Source of the DNA: Mesodorylaimus sp. YZB2_4
Taxonomy: Eukaryota; Nematoda; Enoplea; Dorylaimida; Dorylaimidae
Reading direction: 5' to 3'
Length of the DNA: 64,000 nucleotides
Assembly: GCA_030248295.1 (NCBI GenBank)
Contig: JASANH010000830.1
Location: 1 to 64,000 of the forward strand
Both the position numbers and the translations under genes were made by a program. The notes below the pieces were generated by a model, which was not told the DNA's origin, searched no databases, and saw only the letters and a list, made by a program, of their open reading frames with translations. Shown piece after piece: positions 9,560 through 20,623 of the stretch; position 1 is the first letter of the stretch; each line of letters starts with the position of its first letter.

Positions 9560-11519
9560 TGTGTTATTTCTTTTGCTTTTTCTTTTCTTTCTTTTGTTAT
9601 GATAGATTGACTGCGTATCTAAACTTGTGTCGATGCCGTATGCGTGTAGTGTTTGTGTCATATAGCATAATGCGTGCGTGTGTTTTGTTGGCAAGGGGGA
9701 GGAGTAGAGTAACGTGTGGCGAGGTAGTGGGAGGCGGAGCGGCTAGGACAGACGTTCGCATTCTTTGTTAGTGACTGAACCAATGGTTGGTAGGCCAAGG
9801 TGGCCCTCGCGCTTGTAGCCCATCCGTCTCTATGCAGTGGAACGAAGAAAAAGTGGTATATTGGCGTCCGTGTCTTTGTTGAAAGCCTGGTTTTGCCAGC
9901 CGATGTTATCGTGCTTTGCATATTGGAGTCGATGGCTCAGGCCTGGCCGTCGCGCTCTGGTCGGTATGGATAGCCCGACATCTGCGCGCTGGAGAAGCAA
10001 AGGCGTATGTTCGTCCGCGTCTACGTGATCAAATGGTCGAGGGCAATGGGCAGGAATGAGAAGGGACGGAACCTGGGGTCTCACCTGCTGAACGGATGAG
10101 GGGTTATGTGGTCGAGGGATTAAGGTGTGGGAATCTATGTTGATGTGCGCACATCCATGTTGTCCGTCTCTTCTTATGGTAATGGGGATATTTGGTATTC
10201 AATGGGGGGGATGGAGTGGATGGAATGGGCGCGAGTGGTCCACCTTTTGGCCGGTTCGCCAGTAGCTGGTTGGCCTCGACTTTGGTCAGTTCACATTGGA
10301 AAACTCGGCTCGCCATGGCCTTGTGTTACGGGCTTTTTGTGCAGGGCACCTCCGACAAGGAATTATAGTGCGAATGAGGCCATCGCCATTAGCGGTGGTG
10401 GCCACGATGATGCGTATGGTGAAACAAGGCCCTCCGCCGGGAGGGCATGGGTCATTTGGTCACTCTTGGAAACTACAGGTCCTCTGTTTCAGACAGTTTC
10501 GAGGAACGGTTTATCAAACGACTAGTACGATGCCACAGCCTAAACAGAAAAAGCGATGGTCCCGACATCGGTCCAGATCATCAAGCACGACCCGATCGGA
10601 GCGGTCAACTTCTTTCAAACGGCGCCGGCAACGGTCCCGGTCGCCAGGACGACGGCAAAGGAACACCAGCCAGCTGACGAACCGATGGATACGCAACAAG
10701 GTACCTCGTTGGTCAGTGCTGAAACTCTGGTGGCTGAGACAGTCGAGGATCCGGATCTATTGGGGACCATCGATATGTCCATGGAAGAGGACCTGTTGGG
10801 CCTGGCACAAGAGCCGCCCCCGAAGTACAAGCAGTGAGTGACTGGCCAGTGGTCCATAGGTGGAGACGGGTGAGAATTGGTATTTCGTGAGTGTGTGTGC
10901 TTATTTTCTTTTCTTTTCCTGCATTTTTCTTTTCGTGTTTGAGTGAGATGATATATTGCGCGGGGAAGCCGGGTTGGTTAGGTCCGCTGGGGGCTCAGCC
11001 AGACTCGGTATTCATTTATTCCCTTACTGGGTGGACCGACTATGAGACTGATTATGAGGTATATGCACCATTGCACTTAGTAGGGCAGGGCCCCACGACG
11101 GCACGACGAGAGGCAGGGCCTCCGCAGCGGGCAGTGGAAGCCCGCGAAGGGTGGGCGAGGTAGTGATGTAACGGGTTGGATATGACTGGAATACGGTAAC
11201 CGCTGTGTAGCGAGGCGCCAACGATGCTCAGGCCTGATGCTCAGGTGCAGTGATGCTCAGGTGCTAAACCCGAAACCATATTTTACCATCGGGATCCATG
11301 CTAATGAACTAAGCCTAGGGTTGGGTCGACCTGAGTGCCATGATGTATGCCCATGGCCTTTGTCCTCGACTGCCTAAGGTGCGGCCCAGCCACTTCCTGT
11401 CTGTCTGGTGTTGTTGTGCCAGTGTGTCTCGTTGTGTTCGTTAGTGTGTGGCTGCTTCCAGTAAACGCACTTGTGGATATCGGTTTCTTGTTTTGGGTCG
11501 GGCCCTAGCCCTTACAACA
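9560..11519 (+). repeat. Probable 3' LTR (about 1.96 kb)
   Basis: It begins TGTGTTA right after the polypurine tract. The best end I can find is TTACAACA at 11512-11519, which roughly inverts the start and gives the usual TG...CA ends. With no 5' LTR in the window, the boundary cannot be confirmed by comparing the two LTRs. The inside is non-coding by appearance except for an open frame at 10556-10837. The length is long for a Ty3/gypsy LTR but not without precedent. Confidence 0.5.
10556..10837 (+). CDS. Small ORF inside the LTR, possible spliced N-terminal Gag exon
   Basis: The ATG at 10556 opens a 93-residue frame ending at TGA 10835-10837; an upstream TAA at 10541-10543 bounds it. The product is acidic toward its C-terminus (MSMEEDLLG, then PPPKYKQ). 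The stop overlaps a strong splice-donor match, GTGAGTG, starting at 10834. In the 5' LTR copy this would let the reading frame be spliced to a downstream Gag exon, whose visible start (IEEEKRKLE) is a charged helix-like segment already open at base 1 of the window. No homology is recognised, and two other frames are also open over this region, so it may be chance. Confidence 0.25.
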   Translation: MVPTSVQIIKHDPIGAVNFFQTAPATVPVARTTAKEHQPADEPMDTQQGTSLVSAETLVAETVEDPDLLGTIDMSMEEDLLGLAQEPPPKYKQ

Positions 11520-11889
11520 TGGTCAATAACCGTGACCGTAATGAAAGTTTCGAGAAGGAACCATCTCTTGTGCGGCCACTGTCGGGACTCTCACTTCTCA
11601 CTTCTGGTGAAATATTTCCCACCAGAAGTGAGAATTTAAAATTTCCCCACATACCACACTTGAGCGAATTGCTCAAGACCAAAAATCTGTACCCCCGTCC
11701 CCTAAAAACTTTACCATATGTCCTCCTTGGTACCCGTTTTCACACAAAATAGGCATGCTATATACTTTGTCTTTATATATTTAGGGTCGAAATCGCAAAA
11801 ACGGCACGCACTGCTATGATTCAGCTATGGTTTTATTTCAGGTTCTGCCGTTATCGATCGCAGGCTGGAATCGACACCAGACATAACCC

Positions 11890-12172
11890 ATCTTGTAGAG
11901 CAGAAAAATGCTACAAAATGAGTCCTTCGGTATATTTAGGTCTCACACAAAAACTGCGTGGACGGAGTGGATTTCTAAAAAGTGAGACGCGTCCGCGATA
12001 TTTTTTTAGGGTCTGCAACCGCGCATACGCTCTCGTTGCAGTCGCAAACAGTCACAGGCGCGTCGCACTGTGAAAGGGACATTTTCGAAATACACGTCCT
12101 GGTGGCGATTCTATGTGACACCTGAACATACAGAAAGACTCATTTTGTAGCATTCTTCCTGCTCTACAAGAT
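11890..12172. mobile_element. MITE-like element, left-arm copy (283 bp)
   Basis: The element is bounded by inverted ends: ATCTTGTAGAGCAG at 11890 and CTGCTCTACAAGAT ending at 12172. The similarity runs about 45 bases inward (ATGCTACAAAATGAGTC against GACTCATTTTGTAGCAT). It has no convincing ORF of its own. The same 283-bp element sits at the mirrored place in the right arm, so it was present before the duplication. I saw no clear target-site duplication. Confidence 0.7.
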
Positions 12173-12587
12173 AGGCAATGAAGCTGCCGCGAGAGCTGGC
12201 CACCCTTATCCCTTATAGAGCCTCGCTTCATGACTGCTCAGCGGCTGTAGGCAAAACGGGTTGGAAGTCCCGTGGGGAGCTGGGCGGCACGGAACCCAAA
12301 AAATTTAAAAAAAGAAAAAAGATGGTACTAGCTTGATAACGGGCGATCTTTCCGCAAAATAATTGAACTGTTTAATAACTTTGATTCGATGGAATCACGT
12401 TGAGTAGAACGTTTATTTCCATGGATTGTGTACATGCAATATGTCAGTTTCGCTTGTACAGCCCAACTCAAATGACGCACGAAGCCCAAAGATGGAATCA
12501 TATGATCGGCCGATCCTACATAAGGTCGCTCCGTGGACCGTACCCTGGTCTCGAGCGAACCAGACTCGGTCTAGCTGAGCAGTCGAC

Positions 12588-12991
12588 ATGTTCTCCATGA
12601 GCGGTTTGGTCGTAATCATTTCTCTGGCGTTGATCGCATACAGCTATGCGGCTCCTGCTGCAAGTCTGAAAGAGGTTGCACCAACGGCTCCTATCAGATA
12701 CCCAGCGGCGCGCTTTGCTGGAACATCTCGGTAAGTGAAACCAAGTTTCTTAGGTGATTCGAACTACTGTACATAATTCATTTTTTCAGAATTTCTGAAC
12801 TCGAAAAGCGAGCGACTATTCGCACTGGCAATGGATCGGGTCCGAAACGACTCCTGATCCTAACAGGCGGTCTCCGGCTGCAAAAGCCGCAAAGAGTCGA
12901 TTCGGCGATGGCGGCTGCCGGAAGGTACAGCACAGACCCGTGTCATTTCTCGCTCGCCCACTGTTTTTCGAGAATATCGCGTCGACGATAA
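12588..12991 (+). CDS. Secreted peptide precursor, allatostatin-C/somatostatin-like motif (left copy)
   Basis: Exons are 12588-12730 and 12790-12991, with a 59-bp GTAAGT...TTTTTTCAG intron; the product is 114 residues. A signal peptide is clear at residues 1-21 (hydrophobic core LVVIISLALIAYSYA, then APA). Dibasic sites KR54-55 and KR67-68 lie in the propeptide, and RRR ends the protein. The last segment contains C99 and C106 in C-HFSLAH-C-F, the C-x6-C-F spacing of the disulfide ring in arthropod allatostatin C. That similarity is in spacing and the aromatic/Phe positions only. Expected role: a neuropeptide or hormone released by secretory neurons or gland cells. A TATA-like TACATAAGG lies about 70 bp upstream. 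Alternative: another class of small secreted cyclic peptide. Confidence 0.7.
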
Positions 12992-14173
12992 AAAAGACGA
13001 AATTCGGAATGGCTTTGGTTCAGTGAGGAACAGACAAGCTTCTTGGATACTTTTTGATTGATGTAAGCAGATAAGCATAAATGTGACTGTACAAGGATAT
13101 ACATACTGTAAAAATCGATAATACATCAGACAGCCTCATGGAATCCCGAATCTGCTCACGATCTAGCCTAATCTGAGCATTTGCTCATTCGCGGAGAATC
13201 GCTGAAAGTGCTGTTTATGTGTCAGACAGCAGAAACAGTTTTGCTTGTGTAAATAGACGAGACAGTGTTGCGCGATCAATTTCGAAGAAGGGACTTTTGA
13301 TCTTGCTGTTCGACCAAATTGAGAGCACCGCGCTGTACTGCACCTGTATTTGAGCTCGCGCGTATGGCTCCACTAAACTTGAGGCTTTGAGACCTGGCGC
13401 AAGAAATGACACCGACCATCTTGTATACAATTATGCAACGAGCGAAACAGTCACCGATTTAACCCTTACCTTTTACAATACGTGCAGGAGGGCTAGGGTC
13501 TGAGAGTGGCTCGAAGATCCTGTTAGTCACTCACTCTTGGCTCCTATTCATCTCCTAGCAAGCACCACATGACCGGAATTGACGACCAACCAGTGCGATC
13601 GGTCATTTGTTTCTCAGTTGGTGCATCACCCGCGATCATGTGCTCGAGCAGCATTCTTCCTGTTTTTCAGTCCATTCACTGCCAATTAAAGACCTTATTT
13701 AGACCTAGTAATTTTCTGTCAGATGCTACTTCGCAGGATAAGCACAGCATCTTACTTTATCTTTGCTTCAATATGCCAGTGTATGCTTTGATAGGTATGC
13801 TTCCTTGGCCAAATATTTAATGGCCATGTTTTTAAAGAACTGATATCATTTCACGCATGTAATCGGTGGGCGGGGCTTCGGACGTCGGCCATAGCGTATG
13901 ACAAACGGGGACATCAGATGACATCTTGTCTTCGACGTCCTTTATCACGGGACTGTTTTTGTTCCGGCTGGGTGCTGCCAGCACCATCGTCCTAGCATGG
14001 CATCAGGGAATTAATCAGGGCCACCCATGACTCTGCACTATCTGATTGTGGTCATACAAAAGGTATCTCCTTGTCGTTGAAAGTGTCAGAATAGGACAGA
14101 ATACAGAATTCACTTAATAGTTCATGATGGATTCCAGAATGACAGTCAGAAACAGATCAATTTATCAGAGAAC

Positions 14174-15460
14174 GCGGGGGTTGATTTGGCGCCTTATTAT
14201 CGGGGGTTTATTTTGCGAATCAGGATCCCTGCGAGCAACACTATGCAGGACACGCAGGATAGCCTTCCCATCATGCTTGAGCTATAGAAAAAATTGGACC
14301 GCTTGCTTATAAGATCAGACCGAATACGCTGTGAGCGAAAAATACTGCACGTCACGACAGAATGGCCATTAGAGTCAGACCCTATTAAAGCCACATATGT
14401 CCCCTTTTTTCAAATCTTGGCCTGACATTCAAACCGTTCTGGCTATGATTCTCAAATTCAAAGTCTGAACTAGAGCCATTGCAAAAATTTGAACGGCAAG
14501 GAACATTTTTTAATGCGCAATCAGCAACAAAAGAGCAGACCATCAGTAGCATAGATTGCCTGGCCTGGTCCTGCATAATGTTAGACTAACCTTGACGGGT
14601 AAGTCATGTTTTGAGTGGTGCCGTGTTGGAATGATGTGCTGCAATAGCAGCATCAGAGGTTGAGCGGAAATGCTCTCATATCGATCATGCACCAAGTCCG
14701 ACGTCTGCCTCCTTCACTTAGAAGAAAAAAATTTAAAATCGAAAAATTTTCAGCAAAATAATACAATCACTCTAACTAGTGAAATAACTTTCTAATAATC
14801 TAAATTAAATTAAAACCCAAAAAAAATTTTATTAATAATTAATAATTAATAATTATTCAACACACAATAACAAAATACAAAATAAATTATAATAACACCA
14901 TACCCCACATTTCTGCTAAAAAAAATAATTTCCTTAACAAACATAACCCTAACCACACATATATATATCTTTCCTTCTCTTTCTTTTCTAAAAATGTTGT
15001 GGGTGGCGGGGGGGGGGGGCCGGGTGGTTGGCGGGGTTGTTGGCCGTGGTTGTGCTCTGATAAGATACGATAAGACATCGCACGAAAAATTGCGCATATA
15101 GCATGAGTTACAGTACTATCAGCCATGCAAAACAGTCAAGTCTACAGCAAAGTGCGATGTAGCCGAGGTCATGGCAGGAGAACTAGGAGAAGGACTCTAA
15201 CGGAGCTGGACAGCCAGAAAAGAGAACAAAATGACACACAGATTGGCCCGATCAAGACACCGCTATATCACGCTGTGCGACTGTAGAATGCTGACATACC
15301 TAAAATCAGTGCAGTGACTTACACACTTCCACCTTCCCCAGTAGTACCACGCGGCATGGCCAGCATAATTCTTCATCCTAACAAAACCGCACTATGCGTA
15401 CAACTCTGTGGAAGTTCTGGCTGGCCCAAACTCAGGCTGAGATGCTTACATTCAGCTGGT
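14174..15460. other. Spacer between the inverted-repeat arms
   Basis: About 1.3 kb with no gene that I can support. It has a very AT-rich stretch (about 14720-14900, with repeated TTAATAATTAATAATT) and a run of 12 Gs at 15008-15019. Confidence 0.6.
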
Positions 15461-16711
15461 GTTCTCTGATAAATTGATCTGTTTCTGACTGTCATTCTGA
15501 AATCCATCATGAACTATGAAGTGTATTCTGTATTCTGTGCTGTTCTGACACTTTAAAGTCAAGGATATACCCTATGTATGACCACAATCAGATAGTGCGG
15601 AGTCATGGGTGGCCCTGATGACCTCCCTGATGGGACCGCTGACGTTGATGAGGCCAGAGTTCGGCTCTGGGCGCAAACGATGCCATGCTAGGACGATGGT
15701 GCTGGCAGCACCCGGCCGGAACGAAAACGATCTCGTGATAAAGGACGTCGAAGACAAGAGGTCATCTGATGTCCCCGTTTGTCATGCGCTATGGCCGACG
15801 TCAGAAGCCCCGCCCACCGATTACATGCGTGAAATGATATCATTTCTTTAAAAACATGGCCATTAGATATTTGGCCAAGCAAGCATACCTATCAAACCAT
15901 GCACTGGCACATTGAAGCAAAGATAAAGTAAGATGCTGTGCTTATCCTGCGAAGTAGCATCTGACAGAAAATTACTAGGTCTAAATAAGGTCTTTGATTG
16001 GCAGTGAATAGTCTGAAAAACAGGAAGAATGCTGCTCGAGCACATGATCGCGGGTGATGCCATAACTGAGAAACAAATGACCGATCGCACTAATTTGTCG
16101 TCAATTCCGGTCATGTGGTGCTCACTAGGACGTGAATAGAAGCCAAGAGTGAGTGACTAACAGGATGCTCGAGCCACTCCCACATCCTAGCCGTACTGCT
16201 CGTATTGTTAAAGGTAAGGGTTAAATCGGTGACTGTTTCGCTCGTTACGTGAACAACACGATCGACAAGATACAAGATACAAGATGGTCGGTGTCATTTC
16301 TTGCGGCAGGTCTCAAAGCCTCAAGTTTAGTGGAGCCATACGCACGAGCTTGAATACAGGTGCAGCAAAGCGCGGTGCTCTCGTTTTGGTCGAACAGCAA
16401 GATCAAAAGTCCCTTCTTCGAAATTGATCGCGCAACACTGTCTCGTCTATTTGTACAAGCAAAACTGTTTCAGCTGTCTGACACATAAATAGCACTTTGA
16501 GCGATTCTCCGCGAATGAGCAAGTGCTCAGATCGGGCTAGATGGTGAGCAGATTCGGGATTCCATGAGGCTGTCTGATGTATTATCAATTTTTACAGTAT
16601 GTATATCCTCGTCCAGTCACATTTATGCTTATCTGCTTACATCAATCAAAAAGTATCCAAGAAGCTTGTCTGCTCCTCACTAAACCAAAGCCATCCCGGA
16701 TTTCGTCTTTT

Positions 16712-17110
16712 TTATCGTCGACGCGATATTCTCGAAAAACAGTGGGCGAGCGAGAAATGACACGGGTCTGTGCTGTACCTTCCGGCACCCGCCATCGCCG
16801 AATCGACTCTTCGCGGCTTTTGCAGTCGTAGACCGCCTGTTAGGATCAGGAGTCGTTTTGGACCCGATCCATTGCCAGTGCGAATTGTCGCTGGCTTTTC
16901 GAGTTCGGAAATTCTGAAACAATGAATCATGTATTTCGAATCACCTAAGAAACTTGGTTTCACTTACCGAGATGTTCCAGCAAAGCGCGCCGCTGGGTAT
17001 CTGATAGGAGCCGTTGGTGCAACCTCTTTCAGACTTGCAGCAGGAGCCGCATAGCTGTATGCGATCAACGCCAGAGAAATGATTACGACCAAACCGCTCA
17101 TGGAGAACAT
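16712..17110 (-). CDS. Secreted peptide precursor, allatostatin-C/somatostatin-like motif (right copy)
   Basis: Exons are 17110-16968 and 16913-16712, with a 54-bp intron; the product is 114 residues. Exon 1 (143 nt, signal peptide) is identical to the left copy. Exon 2 differs at eight bases by eye: five synonymous and three replacements (R55P, Q82R, A91G). R55P removes the first dibasic site, and Q82R creates a new RR pair before the final segment. The last 23 codons, with the C-HFSLAH-C-F ring, are identical in sequence. The reading frame and splice sites are intact, so this is a probable functional paralogue. It faces the left gene (tail to tail across the spacer). Confidence 0.7.
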
Positions 17111-17518
17111 GTCGACTGCTCAGCTAGACCGAGTCTGGTTCGCTCGAGACCAGGGTACGGTCCACGGAGCGACCTTATGTAGGATCGGCCGATCATATGA
17201 TTACATCTTTGTGCGTCATTTGGGTTGGGCGGGACAAGCGAAACTGACATATTGCATGTACACAATCCATGGAAATAAACGTTCTACTCAACGTGATTCC
17301 ATCGAATCAAAGTTATTAAACAGTTCAATTATTTTGCGGAAAGATCGCCCGTTATGAAGCTAGTGCCATCTTTTTTCTTTTTTTAAATTTTTTGGGTTCC
17401 GTGCCGCCCAGCTCCCCACGGGACTTCCAACCCGTTTTGCCTACAGCCGCTGAGCAGTCATGAAGCGAGGCTCTATAAGGGATAAGGGTGGCCAGCTCTC
17501 GCGGCAGCTTCATTGCCT

Positions 17519-17801
17519 ATCTTGTAGAGCAGGAAGAATGCTACAAAATGAGTCTTTCTGTATGTTCAGGTGTCACATAGAATCGCCACCAGGACGTGTA
17601 TTTCGAAAATGTCCCTTTCACAGTGCGACGCGCCTGTGACTGTTTGCGACTGCAACGAGAGCGTATGCGCGGTTGCAGACCCTAAAAAAATATCGCGGAC
17701 GCGTCTCACTTTTTAGAAATCCACTCCGTCCACGCAGTTTTTGTGTGAGACCTAAATATACCGAAGGACTCATTTTGTAGCATTTTTCTGCTCTACAAGA
17801 T
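17519..17801. mobile_element. MITE-like element, right-arm copy (283 bp)
   Basis: This is the mirror partner of 11890-12172 with the same length and the same inverted ends (ATCTTGTAGAGCAG and CTGCTCTACAAGAT). It is non-coding. Confidence 0.7.
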
Positions 17802-18094
17802 GGGTTATGTCTGGTGTCGATTCCAGCCTGCGATCGATAACGGCAGAACCTGAAATAAAACCATAGCTGAATCATAGCAGTGCGTGCCGTTTTTGCGATT
17901 TTGACCCTAAAGATATAAAGGCAAAGTATATAGCATGCCTTTATTTCGTTAAAGCGGGTACCAAGGAGGACATATGGTGAAATTTTTAGGGGAGGGGGGA
18001 CTGTCGGTCTCGAGTAATTCGCTCAAGTACGGTATGAGGGGAAAATTTTAAATTCTCACTTCTGGCGGGAAATATCTCACGAACGGTGAGATCT

Positions 18095-18260
18095 AGGAAA
18101 ATGTGTAAAAAAGCATTCGAAAGCTCAATATCTTGCGATCATTTTGGTATATCTTAGATATGGGGGATATTGGCGATATCGCCCGAGCAACACGTTTTTA
18201 CGTGTATTTCCATAGGGAAGGGGCGAAAACCATTTTCGACTTTTTCCATCACCAGACACT
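18095..18260. repeat. Dispersed repeat, copy 1
   Basis: Read in reverse complement, this stretch resembles 48768-48975. Shared landmarks in order are TATGGAAATACAC, a GTTGCT-CGG-CGATAT block, GAGCT...ATCGAATT-like sequence, CCTAG(A/G)TC and TTCGTGAGAT...CCCGCCAGAAGT(A/G)AGAA. It directly abuts the outer edge of the right inverted-repeat arm. Family unknown. Confidence 0.55.
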
Positions 18261-18269
18261 CATGGGATA

Positions 18270-19580
18270 CAAACTTCTAAGCACAAAAAAGTTATAGCGT
18301 CAAAATTTACTCGGGAATGTCTCGGTCGACCCTCACAGAAACCCTCCTCGTTTGTTTGTTAAACTGCCCAATGTCCTTGGGAAATTTTTCGAGGTATTTC
18401 TGATGCAAACGTGGCTCAAACAGCTGATCACGGGCACTGATGACATATATGTACTGTGTGACTGATAAAATCCCTGACCCCATTATACTGACCCCAATTT
18501 CGACTTTGAAATTTCGGACCATTGACCGTCATGAAACTATCATCGAGAAGAAAGTATGGTATTACTCCCTGTCCAAACACTTACTGTACAATCAGTAGTG
18601 CACTGAGCAGCAGTAAAGTATTTCGAGCAGAGCCACAACCAGGCTAGCACAAAGTCGGGGGTACACCCTTTTTGATCTGATCATCTGATAATGAGTCATG
18701 AACCTCGGCATGGACGTCCTACTAAAATGTGTAATTCTAGCTGGGGCAATTATTTTCAGGACGATGGTGCCGTCAAAGCAGCATCAGCGCTTCCATACTG
18801 AACGCGTCGAGGAAAGCTCCCTTTTGATGGCCAGCATAGCATGAGTTCTGGTTGACCATGAAGGCAAAAGCGACGCACGAGTGTGATACTGGAAGGAACG
18901 AAACTGCTTGAAAGAACTGTATCTTCTGGGCATTCATTGAATTGCAGAGCTCTTATCACTCATGACATATTTTACCTGAACATGTACCTTGGTACAAATT
19001 GAAACATACACGCAGGACATATTTTGCAGAAGTCAGAAAAATCTTTACAAAGGACCTGTGTAGAACACGGATTAAACAACTTTCATTTCACCAAAGACTA
19101 AGAGCCCCGCTGCGAAATGGGTGTGCTTTTTACTTGTCAGGAGCAAATGTACAGTATGTGCATTCAACGGCCAGAGCTCCAAAGCCAACAAGATATATGT
19201 ACATTCCATGTTCAAAGGTGTTTACATGCGGATATGTGCTGACAAGAATGCACTTGTCAAGAAGACATGAACTGAAGGCTGAAAATGAGAGCATACGAAG
19301 ATTGCTTGTACCTCATCTTGACCTCCTTTTAAAACTAGCTTGTCCACGCTCGGCTTAACTTTAAAAAAAGGCGCGTGAGAAAACATGGAAACAGCTACTA
19401 ATTTATTACCAGCTCCGACTGGTACAAACAGACAGTATACTCGGTGACTACAAGGTAACTTCAGTTGCGTCATGTATTACTAATAATATTATCAGAACAT
19501 GGCAGTAACACTACAAAGCTTAACTGAAGGAAGCACATGGATTATTGTATGGAGAGTGAGTTTGGTTATTGTTTGAATAT
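18270..19580. other. Intergenic, no gene seen
   Basis: I found no supported gene or element. The stretch lies downstream of the collagen stop and probably includes its 3' UTR. Confidence 0.5.
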
Positions 19581-20541
19581 TTATCGTGAATATGGGCAGT
19601 ATTTGGGGCAAACACCGGGATCTCCGCGCGCTCCATCTTGACCAGGAAAACCCTTGTCTCCTGGGGATCCGTCAGGCCCGGATGGTCCTGGCGGCCCGGG
19701 TGGGCCCTTGAGTCCAGCAGGTCCAGGTGCTCCGTCCAATCCAGGAGCTCCGTTTTGTCCCGCTGGTCCGGGTAGTCCATCGTCTCCAGCAGGGCCAGGA
19801 TCGCCAGCCTCGCCTGGTGCCGAGTAGGCGGGGTTTCCTGGAGGACCTTCCTGTCCTGGATTTCCGGGCTGACCTGGCGAGCCCGCGGGACCTGGCAAAC
19901 CAGCGGGTCCTGGAAGCCCATCCTTGCCTGGGGCGCCTGGATTGCCATTCGGTCCAGGGTTGCCAGCTGGTCCTGGAGGGCCGGCTTGGCCTGGCGCTCC
20001 TGGAGGGCATGGCCTGCACGGCGGCGGCGGGGGTGAATAGCAAATATCCTGCGGTGGGCGGCCGGGGAATCCTGGGGCACCAGGCAGTCCGTGGCGACCG
20101 GGGCGACCATGTCTGCCTGGACGCCCAGGACCGCCAGGCGCACCGGGCAAACAGCAACCTGAAAAGTCGTCCATGGATCCACGTCCTTTCCTTCGAAATT
20201 CATATCTGCTTACTCTCGCAACCAGCTTGCCTCTTGACAATAGTTCGGTTGTCGAAATGCGGCAGATCGACAATTTTGAACCCGTCCACTTCGGTCCTCA
20301 CCTGTTGGACGGTGATTTTACAGTTTCTCGCCTCTTTGTCAATCCTGTCGTGCAGGTGGTTGATGTAGTTGCTGATCATTGGCAGGGTGACACATACGCC
20401 CATGATAGCCACCAGGCTAAAGTGAGGGAAAGGTGGCAATAAGGCCGCAGTTACGAGAAAAACATGTCAGATACCTTACCTAAACGTGGCCGCGGTAAAG
20501 GCCACAAATTTGTAGGCTTTTTCCCTGCTATCGCTCTCCAT
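19581..20541 (-). CDS. Nematode cuticle collagen
   Basis: Exons are 20541-20480, 20416-20214 and 20158-19581 (introns 63 and 55 bp, GT-AG), giving 280 residues. The N-terminus is the classic cuticle-collagen segment: [15 protein letters not shown] spanning exons 1-2, then a hydrophobic stretch ([14 protein letters not shown]) acting as a type II anchor. A basic site (TIVKR) then fits subtilisin-like processing. A CESCC cluster follows, then Gly-X-Y blocks interrupted by a proline-rich [12 protein letters not shown] segment, and a C-terminal CPKYCPYSR. The paired cysteines would cross-link trimers. The protein is secreted by the hypodermis and built into the cuticle. Length and layout match the col/dpy/rol families; I do not assign a subfamily. 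Confidence 0.96.
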
Positions 20542-20616
20542 CCTCCGTTACGTACAGAATTAGGACACCCGCCGCTACAAGAGAACGGTGTGATCTGCTC
20601 TTTGTTTCGTCACCGC

Positions 20617-20623
20617 ATTTATA
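20617..20623 (-). promoter_or_regulatory. TATA box of the collagen gene
   Basis: TATAAAT on the minus strand lies about 76 bases upstream of the collagen ATG at 20541, which is a normal distance for a core promoter with a short 5' UTR. Confidence 0.55.

Larger units (their letters stand above)
1..11519 (+). mobile_element. Ty3/gypsy LTR retrotransposon, 5' end outside the window
   Basis: The domain order on the plus strand is Gag, CCHC zinc knuckle, aspartic protease, reverse transcriptase, RNase H, dUTPase, integrase (HHCC and DD35E), GPY/F-like region and PWWP-like region. Integrase after RNase H is the Ty3/gypsy (Metaviridae) order. The frame is already open at base 1, so the 5' LTR, primer-binding site and Gag N-terminus lie upstream. 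A G-rich polypurine tract at 9548-9559 precedes a probable LTR at 9560-11519. The coding part looks more GC-rich than the surrounding host DNA. Only one in-frame stop (7687-7689) was found in about 9.5 kb of coding sequence, so the insertion seems young. Target-site duplications cannot be checked without the 5' end. Confidence 0.93.
11590..14173 (+). repeat. Left arm of a 6.5-kb inverted repeat
   Basis: The arm matches the reverse complement of 15461-18092 over its length. The match runs from a GAAATATTTCCC...CAGAAGTGAGAATTT region at the outer edge to TTTATCAGAGAAC at 14161-14173. Matching ORFs on opposite strands show the symmetry (11816-12073 with 17618-17875; 13569-13820 with 15863-16114). 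Scattered substitutions and indels separate the arms. The right arm, for example, has about 60 extra bases near 15620-15690. They are therefore two real, diverged copies and not a mirrored assembly error. The arm holds a small MITE (11890-12172) and the left peptide gene (12588-12991). Confidence 0.93.
15461..18092 (-). repeat. Right arm of the 6.5-kb inverted repeat
   Basis: This is the reverse-complement partner of 11590-14173. Its inner edge is GTTCTCTGATAAA at 15461; its outer edge is the CAGAAGTGAGAATTT region just below 18092. It holds the mirrored MITE (17519-17801) and the right peptide gene (16712-17110). Beyond the outer edge the right flank continues into a dispersed repeat, whereas the left flank is unrelated and leads to the retrotransposon LTR. 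Confidence 0.93.

Noticed and set aside
10296..10841. 181-residue Arg/Ser-rich ORF in the LTR
   Set aside because: It overlaps the 10556-10837 frame, is highly basic and tryptophan-rich in a way typical of a shadow frame, and shows no family match.
19520..20368. Overlapping long ORFs in other frames at the collagen gene
   Set aside because: They are shadows created by the GC-rich Gly-X-Y repeat; only one minus frame gives collagen and joins to the N-terminal exons.
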